Assembly: GCF_014287585.1 (NCBI RefSeq)
Contig: NZ_JACOOJ010000027.1
Span: 6,339-70,338 of the forward strand
Direction of reading: 5' to 3'
DNA from: Parabacteroides hominis
GTDB lineage: Bacteria; Bacteroidota; Bacteroidia; Bacteroidales; Tannerellaceae
Length of the DNA stretch: 64,000 nucleotides
Shown: piece by piece, positions 41,640-49,443 of the stretch
Position numbering within the stretch: position 1 is the first letter of the stretch
Layout: each line of letters starts with the position of its first letter
Notes under the pieces: generated by a model
Databases searched by the model: none
Seen by the model: the letters and a program-made list of their open reading frames with translations, nothing else
Told to the model about the DNA's origin: nothing
Translations under genes and position numbers: made by a program

Positions 41640-43702
41640 ATTTAATTCTTTTGATTTGTCGTTATGCAACGAATTCCGTTCATAAAATGTTTTAATATAT
41701 ATTTGTCAAATGAATGGAGATTAGGTATTTTTTGTTCAAGGTATTCAATTCCTATCGTGTTAAATTCCTGTATAACGATTGTAATCTCTTTAGAATCGTC
41801 TTCAAGATTTATAAGACCTGCATTTTGTATCTTTTTACTAATCATCCTCGGTAATCCGTATTCTTCAAGTTGAAATACAATTTTAGGTAAAAAGGCATTT
41901 GATGCTTTATATACAAAATTGGCGATATTTGAGGAATTAGGATAAAGTTCTTGACGTATAATATTAATTACCGCAATAATAGATGAGAGATTAAAGGATA
42001 CATATCTTTCAAATGTAAATATATCCTCATATGTAATACCATAATCTTTTACTGTGTTATATAGCTCTTTTATAGTCATTTTCCATCCATTACTACATGC
42101 ACATGCATAATACCGTAAATGTCCTTTTCGATGATATTCCAAAATTTCTATGATATCTCCTAAAGCATCCCTCCATTCCCATGTATTATTGTTTTGTAAA
42201 GCATCGCAATTTGTTGGCCAATTGGAATCAGTTTTCAATTTTTCCGCAATTATCTTTAACATTGATGGTTTACAACTTCTGATTTGTGGTATTCTTTCAA
42301 TTCTATGCCAAATATCCGTTCCAAGAAGTTCTATCATTTCATCTTGATATCGTTGAATTTTTACATATTGTTCATTATTCAATTTTATACCGGGGTCATT
42401 TCCATCAAGTTTTTTTACTACATCATCAGGAAACTCTAATCTCAATTTAGTATTTTCTTGACTTGGTGGCTCTTCAAGCATATAGACACGACCTACAAAA
42501 TAACGAAACATTCTGCCTGCGCGTCCAATGATGTTGCGAAAGGTAAAATAATCAATCTTATGAGCCCCGTTCTTATTTGACCATAAAACGACACTCTCTG
42601 CTTGAGTATTTACTCCTTCAATTATAGACGAGGTCGATACCAAATAATCTAACCCATTCTGTTCTTCAAATAGTTTTATTTGAATTTGACTAAGAGAACG
42701 ATGTAGCTGACCATTATGAATACCAATACCATGTTTGACTAAATCTTTAAGAATATACTTTTCTCCATAATTGCATTCCAGCCAATCAGAAAAATTAGCA
42801 AGCAGTTCAGAGTCTTTATTATATAAATTTCTGTTAAGAATTGTTGTTACTTCTTCAATTCCCTTATATGTGCCGGTATATATCAAAGCTTTACCTATAC
42901 CTGTATTTATTAATTCAATAAGTTTACGTGTCTTAAAACTCTGTTTATCTTCATTCTTTGGTCTGCTTTTATATAACCGCCATGCATGCGTTACAACGGT
43001 CTTAAAATCCATACGCAGAAATGTCATCCCTTCAGTGAATACATTTTCTTCTATTTCATGGATATTTGGGGCAAGATAATATCTTTGTTTAGCTTTCTTT
43101 CCGAGTTCTACCATTGAACTGAGTAAAGTGGAGCTTCTTTCAAGATCAAAATTTGTACTTGCCTTATAAAACTCATCAACGATTAGAATATCAATTGAAG
43201 GAAGTTTATCTATATAGGCAAAAGCTCTTTCTTGCGGAAATACCAATATGTTTTTCTCCGCAAGTTCTACATCTGTTGTTGTAATTATTTTATATTGATG
43301 AGAGAATTTTCGGCAAATTCGTCTTCTTGTTTCATCTGCAAGAGCAACCGTAGGTACTAATATTACAACATTAATTGGTTGTTTAATCGCAATAAATGCA
43401 TCAATAACAAAACTTTTACCAAAACTTGTAGGAGCACTCACCGCAACGCTTTTCCCTTCTAATAACTTCTTTAATACCTGTGATTGAGCAGTATGTAAGA
43501 CACAAGGTTTTCTTTCTCCAATATTAACTTTAAAAACTTCACATACAAACCGATCTTCCCAAGATGCAGTATATGTATCAATATACGGTAAAAGCCCCAC
43601 TTCACGAATAAGATGGTTGACTAATTCCATATATGAATTATTGTTAGTACCATTAATCTCATGAAGTAATGTAATTACTTTGGATCTTGCATTACTTATA
43701 TC

Positions 43703-44724
43703 ACCCGTTGGTTGAATTAAAAAGTTAGTAAAATGACAAATGAAAGGTTGTGCATATTTCTGGTTTTTAGTAACTTAATAGCATCCAAACTATTGAGTTC
43801 AAACCGTCGTATGCACAACTTCATCGAAAAATTCACAAAAATCAACGACATCTGCAAGAAATTTGCAGGAAATCGTGTAAATGAACATGGCAATGTATCT
43901 CGCCGTGGAGTTATTCCCACCTTTTCTGATTTGGAAGTTATAGCTCTTTCTCTTACAGCCGAAGCATTCGGTTATGACAGCGAGAACAACCTCTTTAAGA
44001 GATTGGCTGAATCTCCCGAACATATCCCTAACCTTATATCCAGAAGACAGTTCAACGTCCGTCGCAAACTCACGGCTTGTCTTGCAGAAGACATCCGCAG
44101 GGATATTGCCAAGAGCATAGACGGTGGGGAAAATGTCTTTGTGATAGACTCCAAGCCTGTCAAAGTATGCCAGCTGGCACGAGCCAAGCGTTGCGTTATG
44201 GGAAATGATAATCCGCAAAGCGCACCTTCCAAAGGCTTTTGCGCCTCCCAACAAATGTATTACTATGGGTATAAGCTCCACGCTATCTGTGGAATAAGTG
44301 GTGTTATTCACTCTTATGATATAACGGCTGCAAATGTTCATGATATACATTATCTGGATGATGCAAAGTGGGATTATCACGACTGTCTTATGCTTGGAGA
44401 TAAGGGGTATTTAAGTGCTGAGGTGCAACAAGACCTTTTCGAAACGGCTCATATCAAGCTTGAAGTCCCGTATCGCTTGAACCAAAAGAATTGGAGAAAT
44501 CCTTCGTGGGCTTACAGGCGTTTCAGGAAGCGAATCGAAACCGTTTTCTCTCAACTTAACGACCAATTCATGATGGTACGCAATTATGCAAAGCAGACAG
44601 GCGGACTGTTTACACGTACTGCCGCAAAAATCGCTGCTATGACCGTGCTGCAATACATCAACTTCTGTAACCATCGTAAAATTGGTCTTGTTAAAGATGC
44701 TTTATTTTAATTCAACCAACGGGT
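43703..44724 (+). mobile_element. IS982-family insertion sequence
   Basis: 1022 bp with 20-bp perfect terminal inverted repeats (acccgttggttgaattaaaa at the left; its reverse complement at 44705-44724) and a 7-bp target duplication ttatatc (43696-43702 and 44725-44731). The single transposase gene fills most of it. Intact ends and a perfect duplication show a recent insertion. The last base of each repeat could be shifted by one because of local identity. Confidence 0.92.
43811..44710 (+). CDS. IS982-family transposase
   Basis: 299 residues from the ATG at 43811 (MHNFIEKFTKINDICKKFAG); the frame is open 26 codons more into the terminal repeat. DDE transposase with VFVIDSKPVKVCQLARAKR (first Asp), CLMLGDKGYLSAEVQQDL (second Asp, DKGY) and RKRIETVFSQLNDQFMM (Glu, R-K-R-I-E-T), the typical IS982/DDE_1 arrangement. 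The sequence NSRRQF-x-R-like ISRRQFNVRR is also characteristic. It appears full length and active. Similar elements are common in Bacteroidales and Porphyromonas. Confidence 0.92.
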   Translation: MHNFIEKFTKINDICKKFAGNRVNEHGNVSRRGVIPTFSDLEVIALSLTAEAFGYDSENNLFKRLAESPEHIPNLISRRQFNVRRKLTACLAEDIRRDIAKSIDGGENVFVIDSKPVKVCQLARAKRCVMGNDNPQSAPSKGFCASQQMYYYGYKLHAICGISGVIHSYDITAANVHDIHYLDDAKWDYHDCLMLGDKGYLSAEVQQDLFETAHIKLEVPYRLNQKNWRNPSWAYRRFRKRIETVFSQLNDQFMMVRNYAKQTGGLFTRTAAKIAAMTVLQYINFCNHRKIGLVKDALF

Positions 44725-44777
44725 TTATATCACCAGCATTTAGAACATTACTTATATCTAAACATGTATTATATATA

Positions 44778-45719
44778 TCATTCGTCTGCATCATTTTTGA
44801 GATTTTTTGCTTGTGAAATAAACCAGTTTACTATTTTTGTTTTATCAGGAACAGGAAAAAGAATCAAATGAAAGTTTATTTCCGAATACTTATGAACAGA
44901 ACTAAGCTTGTTGATCTGCTTCTTAAAAAACGAATGAGCACGATCTCTATGAAAAGAAATAATACTATTTTTATACTCATCACTCATTTCAGTAGTACTT
45001 GCTGTTATCTGGCATTCATGTAATAAAAGAATAGGTATATGTAGTTTGGGTTTTATTTCGTCAATGGAAGTATTCTCATCGAAACATTCTTTTATCTTTT
45101 TAAGTAATGTTTGGTTTTCAATTTGTTTATCAAGTTCATTGAGATTGGTCATTATTCCGCATTCCTTTTTCATAATAGGTTTGCGCAACATTTGTTCAAC
45201 AGAATTTATTGGTTCGTATAATCGCGCATCCTCAAGAGAATTATAAAATTTAGCTTCTCCTAACCAAAGTTGAAAGCCTCCATTTGGGTCAATTACAATG
45301 TGTACAGAATCAGAGCCCTTTGCATTATCATTATCATTCTGTTTATAAAAAATTTTAGGTATTGCAGATAAGGCTTTATAATGGTTCTTCATTATGCCAT
45401 ATAGAATAATTTCCGCTATTTCACTTCCCTTTCCATTCTGCTCTTTGTCAACAAGTCGTAAATGTTTGGCAGCCTCAATAAGCCTACCGTAATCATTATC
45501 TATTAATTTCTCTCGTTCTTGTGCAGACAAAGCTGTTTCTGCAATATTACTGAAAACAAATTCTTTGAATTGACGATATCTCCAACTGCCATCTTCAAAG
45601 CCATTAGCAACTGATAATAACCTGTCATTATGATCTGGATTTATTTCTTGCTTTTTTGTATTAAAATTAACAAAACAATCATCAACTAATATATCAAAAT
45701 TCCAAATTTTATTGCTCAT
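44778..45719 (-). CDS. hamA: HamA, Hachiman nuclease (DUF1837)
   Basis: 313 residues of the DUF1837 family. SEIAEIILYGIMKNHYKA, IPKIFYKQNDNDNAKGSDSV and GGFQLWLGEAKFYNSLEDAR give the PD-(D/E)xK-type core: Asp in GSDSVH and GEAK. Hachiman systems pair HamA with the helicase HamB; HamB is thought to hold HamA inactive until damaged or phage DNA is sensed, after which HamA degrades DNA. Here the hamB start overlaps the hamA end by 14 bases, and an XRE gene lies 52 bases upstream. Since hamB is interrupted but hamA is intact, either HamA is harmless alone or it is restrained in another way. Confidence 0.9.
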   Translation of the reverse strand: MSNKIWNFDILVDDCFVNFNTKKQEINPDHNDRLLSVANGFEDGSWRYRQFKEFVFSNIAETALSAQEREKLIDNDYGRLIEAAKHLRLVDKEQNGKGSEIAEIILYGIMKNHYKALSAIPKIFYKQNDNDNAKGSDSVHIVIDPNGGFQLWLGEAKFYNSLEDARLYEPINSVEQMLRKPIMKKECGIMTNLNELDKQIENQTLLKKIKECFDENTSIDEIKPKLHIPILLLHECQITASTTEMSDEYKNSIISFHRDRAHSFFKKQINKLSSVHKYSEINFHLILFPVPDKTKIVNWFISQAKNLKNDADE

Positions 45720-45771
45720 ACACTTTATTTACATGCTTAAAAATGGTGAAACATCTATATTCCTTTAGATA

Positions 45772-45975
45772 CTATTTTTTTGTATGACAAATAAGTTCAT
45801 GAACATCAACATCAAGCAAATTTGCAATACGAACAAATGTGTACAAATCAGGTTGAGAATGATTATTACACCATTTAGATACTGTTGCAGGATCTTTCTG
45901 TAATTGTTTTGCCAACCATTTGCTCATAACTCCTTTTTCTGATAGTACATTTTTAATGTTGTTTAAAATTGCCAT
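45772..45975 (-). CDS. XRE-family HTH regulator of the Hachiman operon
   Basis: 67 residues, a single Cro/C1-type helix-turn-helix: WLAKQLQKDPATVSKWCNNH contains the turn and the recognition helix, and YTFVRIANLLDVDVHELIC is the usual C-terminal pair of helices. It lies directly upstream of hamA in the same orientation, and probably controls the operon. Small XRE genes are frequent in front of defence systems carried by mobile elements. Confidence 0.85.
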   Translation of the reverse strand: MAILNNIKNVLSEKGVMSKWLAKQLQKDPATVSKWCNNHSQPDLYTFVRIANLLDVDVHELICHTKK

Positions 45976-46112
45976 TACAATTAATTTTTAGATTGCGTTA
46001 AATGCAAAGTTACAACTTTTTATTAACTATATGAATTTCTAACGATAGAAATTGGTTGGATCAATCAAAAAACTGGTTTTAAGGTCATTAAAACACCCAA
46101 GTATATAAAAAG

Positions 46113-46151
46113 TAAACGGGCAGCACCACAAAATGTCGCCCGTTTCCTTTT
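46113..46151 (-). terminator. Terminator between the Hachiman island and the element HTH genes
   Basis: aaacgggc (46114-46121) pairs perfectly with 46138-46145 around a 16-base loop; T-rich sequence follows on both strands. It lies 20 bases past the stop of the HTH gene at 46166 and marks the right edge of the AT-rich cargo island. Confidence 0.7.
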
Positions 46152-46165
46152 TCATGTTGGCCGCC

Positions 46166-46471
46166 TCACTCCAGCGGCTTGCGGTAGTTCGCTTCCAGCA
46201 CCTCGCGCAGCCCCGTTTCCGGGTAAAGCACCTTCCCTCCCAAAAGTATGAAGGACAACACGCGGTTGTTGCGGTATTCCTGCAAGGTGCGTCGGCTGAC
46301 ACGGAGCAGTTCCGCCACCTCACCGTCAGTCAGGTAACGTTCCCCGTCCAGCGGAGGGCGGTAACTTTCCAGAAATACAGACAGCCATTTCGAGCCTTTG
46401 CGCATATCCTGCATCACAGAGGCTATCGGCTCGTCTTCCATCGTAAAAACATCGTTGGTCTCGTTCATCAT
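46166..46471 (-). CDS. Helix-turn-helix (excisionase-like) protein
   Basis: 101 residues from MNETNDVFTMEDEPIASVMQ (ATG 46468; the ATG immediately before it at 46471 is equivalent). A MerR/excisionase-type HTH is visible in YLTDGEVAELLRVSRRTLQE followed by YRNNRVLSFILLGGKVLYPE, the HTH_17 pattern. Small proteins of this kind are typical of CTnDOT-type elements, several of which act as recombination directionality factors. It follows the next HTH gene closely on the minus strand. Exact role unknown. Confidence 0.72.
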   Translation of the reverse strand: MMNETNDVFTMEDEPIASVMQDMRKGSKWLSVFLESYRPPLDGERYLTDGEVAELLRVSRRTLQEYRNNRVLSFILLGGKVLYPETGLREVLEANYRKPLE

Positions 46472-46502
46472 AACTTCGGATTCAGTGGGTGAATAAATCA
46501 AA

Positions 46503-46802
46503 TCATCTGCCGTGCGAATAGAGCGTGCCGATAAGCGGTATCAACCTCTTAACCTCCTCCGGCTTGTAATAGAACCTGCGGTTTATCTGCGAGTAGCCGA
46601 TAAGCCGCCTGTCGCGCAGCGTCTGCAACGTGCGCGGGCTTATTCTCAACTGCCCGCAGACCTCCTCGCCCGTGAGCCATCTTTCCATGCGCCCCGTGTC
46701 GCTTTTGCGCCTTAGGGCGGCGACCTTCTCCGAGAGTGCGCCGAATGCCGCCACCATCATCTCGAAAGTCTTTTTCTCGATAGATACTATTTCCATATTC
46801 AT
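46503..46802 (-). CDS. Helix-turn-helix (excisionase-like) protein
   Basis: 99 residues; MNMEIVSIEKKTFEMMVAAF, a helical N-terminus, then WLTGEEVCGQLRISPRTLQT and LRDRRLIGYSQINRRFYYKP, an HTH_17 domain with the usual RFYY beta-wing. An alternative start is two codons in (MEIVSI). It is related to the downstream neighbour and to xis2c and xis2d across the divergent region. Probably a DNA-binding accessory protein of the element. Confidence 0.75.
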   Translation of the reverse strand: MNMEIVSIEKKTFEMMVAAFGALSEKVAALRRKSDTGRMERWLTGEEVCGQLRISPRTLQTLRDRRLIGYSQINRRFYYKPEEVKRLIPLIGTLYSHGR

Positions 46803-47082
46803 GCAATTATCGGTTTGCCCGCAAAGGTAACGATGCAGCCCTTAACACGTACCGTTTTCCGCTGAAAGGCTGCCTGTTGCACCGTTTGACCGGGTTACGG
46901 AGCCATCTTCCGTAAAAATCTTACGTGAGTCACGTAGTGAGTTGTTAAAGCCCCTTTTGTTTATTGCCGAATTTTGTCGCAGAAACATAGAGCAAGCCGA
47001 GTGTAGAGCGTCAAACTTGCTTGAACGGTATGCCGAGGCGCAGCCTATGTTCATGAAAATAAACAAAAATAAAGGACTGAAT
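46803..47082. promoter_or_regulatory. Divergent control region of the excision operon
   Basis: 280 bases between the minus-strand HTH genes and xis2c. ttacgtgagtcacgtagtgagttgt (palindromic around gtgagtcac) is split here as ttacgtgagtca and cgtagtgagttgt at 46921-46946. A related ttacgtgagt sequence (reverse strand) and gtgagtt/aactcac occur before the integrase at about 39800-39835. In CTnDOT this region is where RteC activates the xis2c promoter; a binding role for these motifs is inference. Confidence 0.45.
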
Positions 47083-47439
47083 ATGAAAGTGATAACGATG
47101 GAAAGTTCTGCCTTCCGGTCATTGACGGAACAGATAGCGGAGATTGCGGCACACGTCCGTGCCGCCTCCGGCGACAAGAAAGCGGCATCGCCCGACAGGT
47201 TGCTCACCACACGCGAGGCGGCGCACCTGCTTAACGTGAGTACCCGCACCCTCCAGCGTATGCGCAGCGAGCAACGCATCGGTTATGTCGTGCTTCGCGG
47301 TAAATGCCGCTACCGGCAGTCGGAAATAGACCGCCTGCTTGAAGCGTGTGCCGTCAACGAGGACGCGGCGACACCGCAGGAATTGAAACGCAACCACACG
47401 CTGCGCACTGGCGGCAAACCAAAAGGAAGGAGGACATAG
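47083..47439 (+). CDS. xis2c: Excision protein Xis2c-like
   Basis: 118 residues from MKVITMESSAFRSLTEQIAE at 47083; the frame is open 47 codons more, but that part has no family-like sequence. A helical N-terminus is followed by an excisionase HTH: LLTTREAAHLLNVSTRTLQR, MRSEQRIGYVVLRGKCRYRQ. First gene of the excision operon, three bases before xis2d. Xis2c and Xis2d are small basic proteins that with IntDOT excise the element and help activate transfer genes. Assignment is from order and domain. Confidence 0.82.
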   Translation: MKVITMESSAFRSLTEQIAEIAAHVRAASGDKKAASPDRLLTTREAAHLLNVSTRTLQRMRSEQRIGYVVLRGKCRYRQSEIDRLLEACAVNEDAATPQELKRNHTLRTGGKPKGRRT

Positions 47440-47442
47440 GTC

Positions 47443-47793
47443 ATGGAACTGCTCACACGAAACAACTTCGAGGGCTGGATGCAGAAGCTGATGGAACGGC
47501 TCGACCGTCAGGACGAACTGCTGCTGGCGATGAAGGCTGAGGGGAAACAGCCTACTATCACGGAAAGCATCCGCCTTTTCGACAATCAGGATTTGTGCAT
47601 GCTGCTCCAGATAAGCAAGCGCACACTGCAACGCTACCGCAGTGTCGGCGCATTGCCCTACAAGACACTGGGCAAGAAAACCTATTACAGCGAGGAGGAT
47701 GTGCTGACATTCCTTTCCAACCATATCAAGGACTTCAAAAAAGAAGATATAGCCTTCTACAAGGCTCGTATCCATAATTTCTTTCATAAATAA
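47443..47793 (+). CDS. xis2d: Excision protein Xis2d-like
   Basis: 116 residues. N-terminal helix MELLTRNNFEGWMQKLMERL, then an excisionase-type HTH: IRLFDNQDLCMLLQISKRTL, QRYRSVGALPYKTLGKKTYY, and a C-terminal helix. It follows xis2c after three bases and precedes orf3 by 20. In CTnDOT, Xis2d is one of the two excisionases needed with IntDOT. Confidence 0.84.
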   Translation: MELLTRNNFEGWMQKLMERLDRQDELLLAMKAEGKQPTITESIRLFDNQDLCMLLQISKRTLQRYRSVGALPYKTLGKKTYYSEEDVLTFLSNHIKDFKKEDIAFYKARIHNFFHK

Positions 47794-47813
47794 CCCATTA
47801 AAACATTTTTCAA

Positions 47814-49382
47814 ATGGCAAAGAAAAAAGACGAAAAGGACGTGCTGGTAGTCCGTGACGAGAAGACGGGCGAGATCAGCGTGGTAGCCGGGCTGAATGCA
47901 GACGACACACCCAAGCGTACCCCTGCGAAAGCTGAGAACGCGCAGAGTTTCCTGCAATTCGACCGACACGGCGACGTGCTGGACAACTTCTTCAAGAACT
48001 TCTTCCGGCAGTGCAAGGAACCCAGCCGCTTCGGTTTCTACCGCATCGCGGCAGACCAAGTGGATTCCATGCTTGGCGTGATGAAAGACCTGCTTCAGCA
48101 TCCGTACCAGAACAAACAAATCCTTGCACCGCACAAAATCGACACCTTCCCTTATCAACAGCAGGTGCAGGAAGAGATGGCGGCACAAAAGACAGAGAAA
48201 CAAGAACCTCAAAAACAGGAAAACATGGAACAACAGAAAGAACAGCAGGAAAGCCCGCAACAGACGCAGGGCAGACAGGGCTACCAACCCATCAACGAGA
48301 GCAAAATCAACTGGCAGGAGCTGGAGGACAGATGGGGCGTGAAGCGTGACGACCTTGAAAAGTCCGGAGACCTTACGAAGATGCTCCACTACGGCAAGTC
48401 CGACTTGGTAAAGGTCAAGCCCACCTTCGGCGGCGAATCATTCGAGCTGGACGCCCGCCTCTCCTTCAAGAAGGACGGCGAGGGAAATGTCAGCCTCGTG
48501 CCGCACTTCATCCGCAAGGAGCAGAAGTTAGATGAGTACAAGGAACACAAATTCTCCGACGATGACCGGAAGAACCTGCGCGAAACGGGCAACCTCGGCA
48601 GGGTCGTGGACATTGTGGACAGGGAAACGGGCGAAATCATCCCCTCCTACATCAGCATCGACCGCAAGACGAATGAAATCACGGACATTCCGGCAAACAA
48701 GGTGCGCATCCCGGAGCGCATCGGCAAGACGGAAATCACCAAACAGGAGCAGGACATGCTCCGCGCCGGACTGCCCGTGCGCGACAAGCTCATCGAGCGC
48801 AACGACGGCAGGAAGTTCGTCACCACCCTTCAAGTGAACGTGGAGCAGCGCGGCGTGGAGTTCGTGCCGGGAACCGGAAGGTCGCCCCGTACCGCACAGA
48901 CGCAGGAAGCCAAAGGTGACACCTCGAAAAGTCAGGCGCAAGGCGGGGAAAATGCCGCACAGACCAAGAAGGAGCAACGCCGCAACACGTGGATGAACGA
49001 GGACGGCAGCATCCGCCCCATCAGCAAATGGAGCGGCGTGAACTTCACCGACAAGCAGAAAGCCGACTACGTGGCGGGTAAAGCCGTGAAACTGGAGAAC
49101 GTGACCGACAAGCAGGGCTTCCATGCCACGATGTATATCAAGTTCAACCCGGAGAAGGGCCGCCCGTACCGCTACGAAACGAACCCCGACAACGCCCAGC
49201 AGGTCGCCCCGTCCAACGAGAGCCGCACACAGGTGGCGGTGAACAACGAGGGCAAAACCAACGAGGCGACAAAGAACCTGAAAGAGCCTTTGCAGAAAGG
49301 TCAGACCGCCCCAAAGGACGACCGCCAGCAACAGCAGCAGGAGAAGCCGAAAAAGAAGAACAACAAAGGCATGAAAATGTAA
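47814..49382 (+). CDS. Orf3 of the excision operon (DUF4099/DUF3945 protein)
   Basis: 522 residues. The N-terminal third (QFDRHGDVLDNFFKNFFRQC...) and a Gln/Lys/Glu-rich linker (~120-165) are followed by a DUF4099-type region (INWQELEDRWGVKRDDLEKS) and DUF3945-type repeats (KFSDDDRKNLRETGNLGRVV, ITKQEQDMLRAGLPVRDKLI, NFTDKQKADYVAGKAVKLEN). These proteins are found only on Bacteroidetes mobile elements, next to exc. In CTnDOT the equivalent gene is not strictly required for excision. The C-terminus is Lys/Gln rich (QQQQQEKPKKKNNKGMKM). Confidence 0.82.
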   Translation: MAKKKDEKDVLVVRDEKTGEISVVAGLNADDTPKRTPAKAENAQSFLQFDRHGDVLDNFFKNFFRQCKEPSRFGFYRIAADQVDSMLGVMKDLLQHPYQNKQILAPHKIDTFPYQQQVQEEMAAQKTEKQEPQKQENMEQQKEQQESPQQTQGRQGYQPINESKINWQELEDRWGVKRDDLEKSGDLTKMLHYGKSDLVKVKPTFGGESFELDARLSFKKDGEGNVSLVPHFIRKEQKLDEYKEHKFSDDDRKNLRETGNLGRVVDIVDRETGEIIPSYISIDRKTNEITDIPANKVRIPERIGKTEITKQEQDMLRAGLPVRDKLIERNDGRKFVTTLQVNVEQRGVEFVPGTGRSPRTAQTQEAKGDTSKSQAQGGENAAQTKKEQRRNTWMNEDGSIRPISKWSGVNFTDKQKADYVAGKAVKLENVTDKQGFHATMYIKFNPEKGRPYRYETNPDNAQQVAPSNESRTQVAVNNEGKTNEATKNLKEPLQKGQTAPKDDRQQQQQEKPKKKNNKGMKM

Positions 49383-49443
49383 TCCCGTGTCCGCCACTGA
49401 ATCCAAAATAAAATCCAAAGTATCAACAAAAAAGCAAGAAAAC

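Larger units (their letters stand above)
41642..44791 (-). pseudogene. hamB: hamB, Hachiman helicase, interrupted by an IS982 element
   Basis: The intact part (41642-43630, 662 residues) is a superfamily 2 helicase: motif I VAVSAPTSFGKSFVIDAF, motif II DILIVDEFYKAS (DEFY rather than DEAH), EGVNTQAESVVLWSNK, and motif VI IIGRAGRMFRYFVGR. The true start is ATG 44791, overlapping hamA by 14 bases (MQTNDIYN). After 22 codons and one base the gene is cut by the IS (43703-44724). Deleting the IS and one TTATATC copy leaves 2121 bases, 707 codons, with the frame restored (...LNAGDISNARSKVITLL). As it stands the N-terminal ~44 residues are separated; a restart at 43630 would leave all helicase motifs intact, so partial function cannot be excluded. 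Confidence 0.9.

Noticed and set aside
41642..43630. hamB as an intact gene starting at 43630
   Set aside because: The frame continues upstream of this Met to the IS edge, and joining across the IS restores a start that overlaps hamA; the Met at 43630 is internal.
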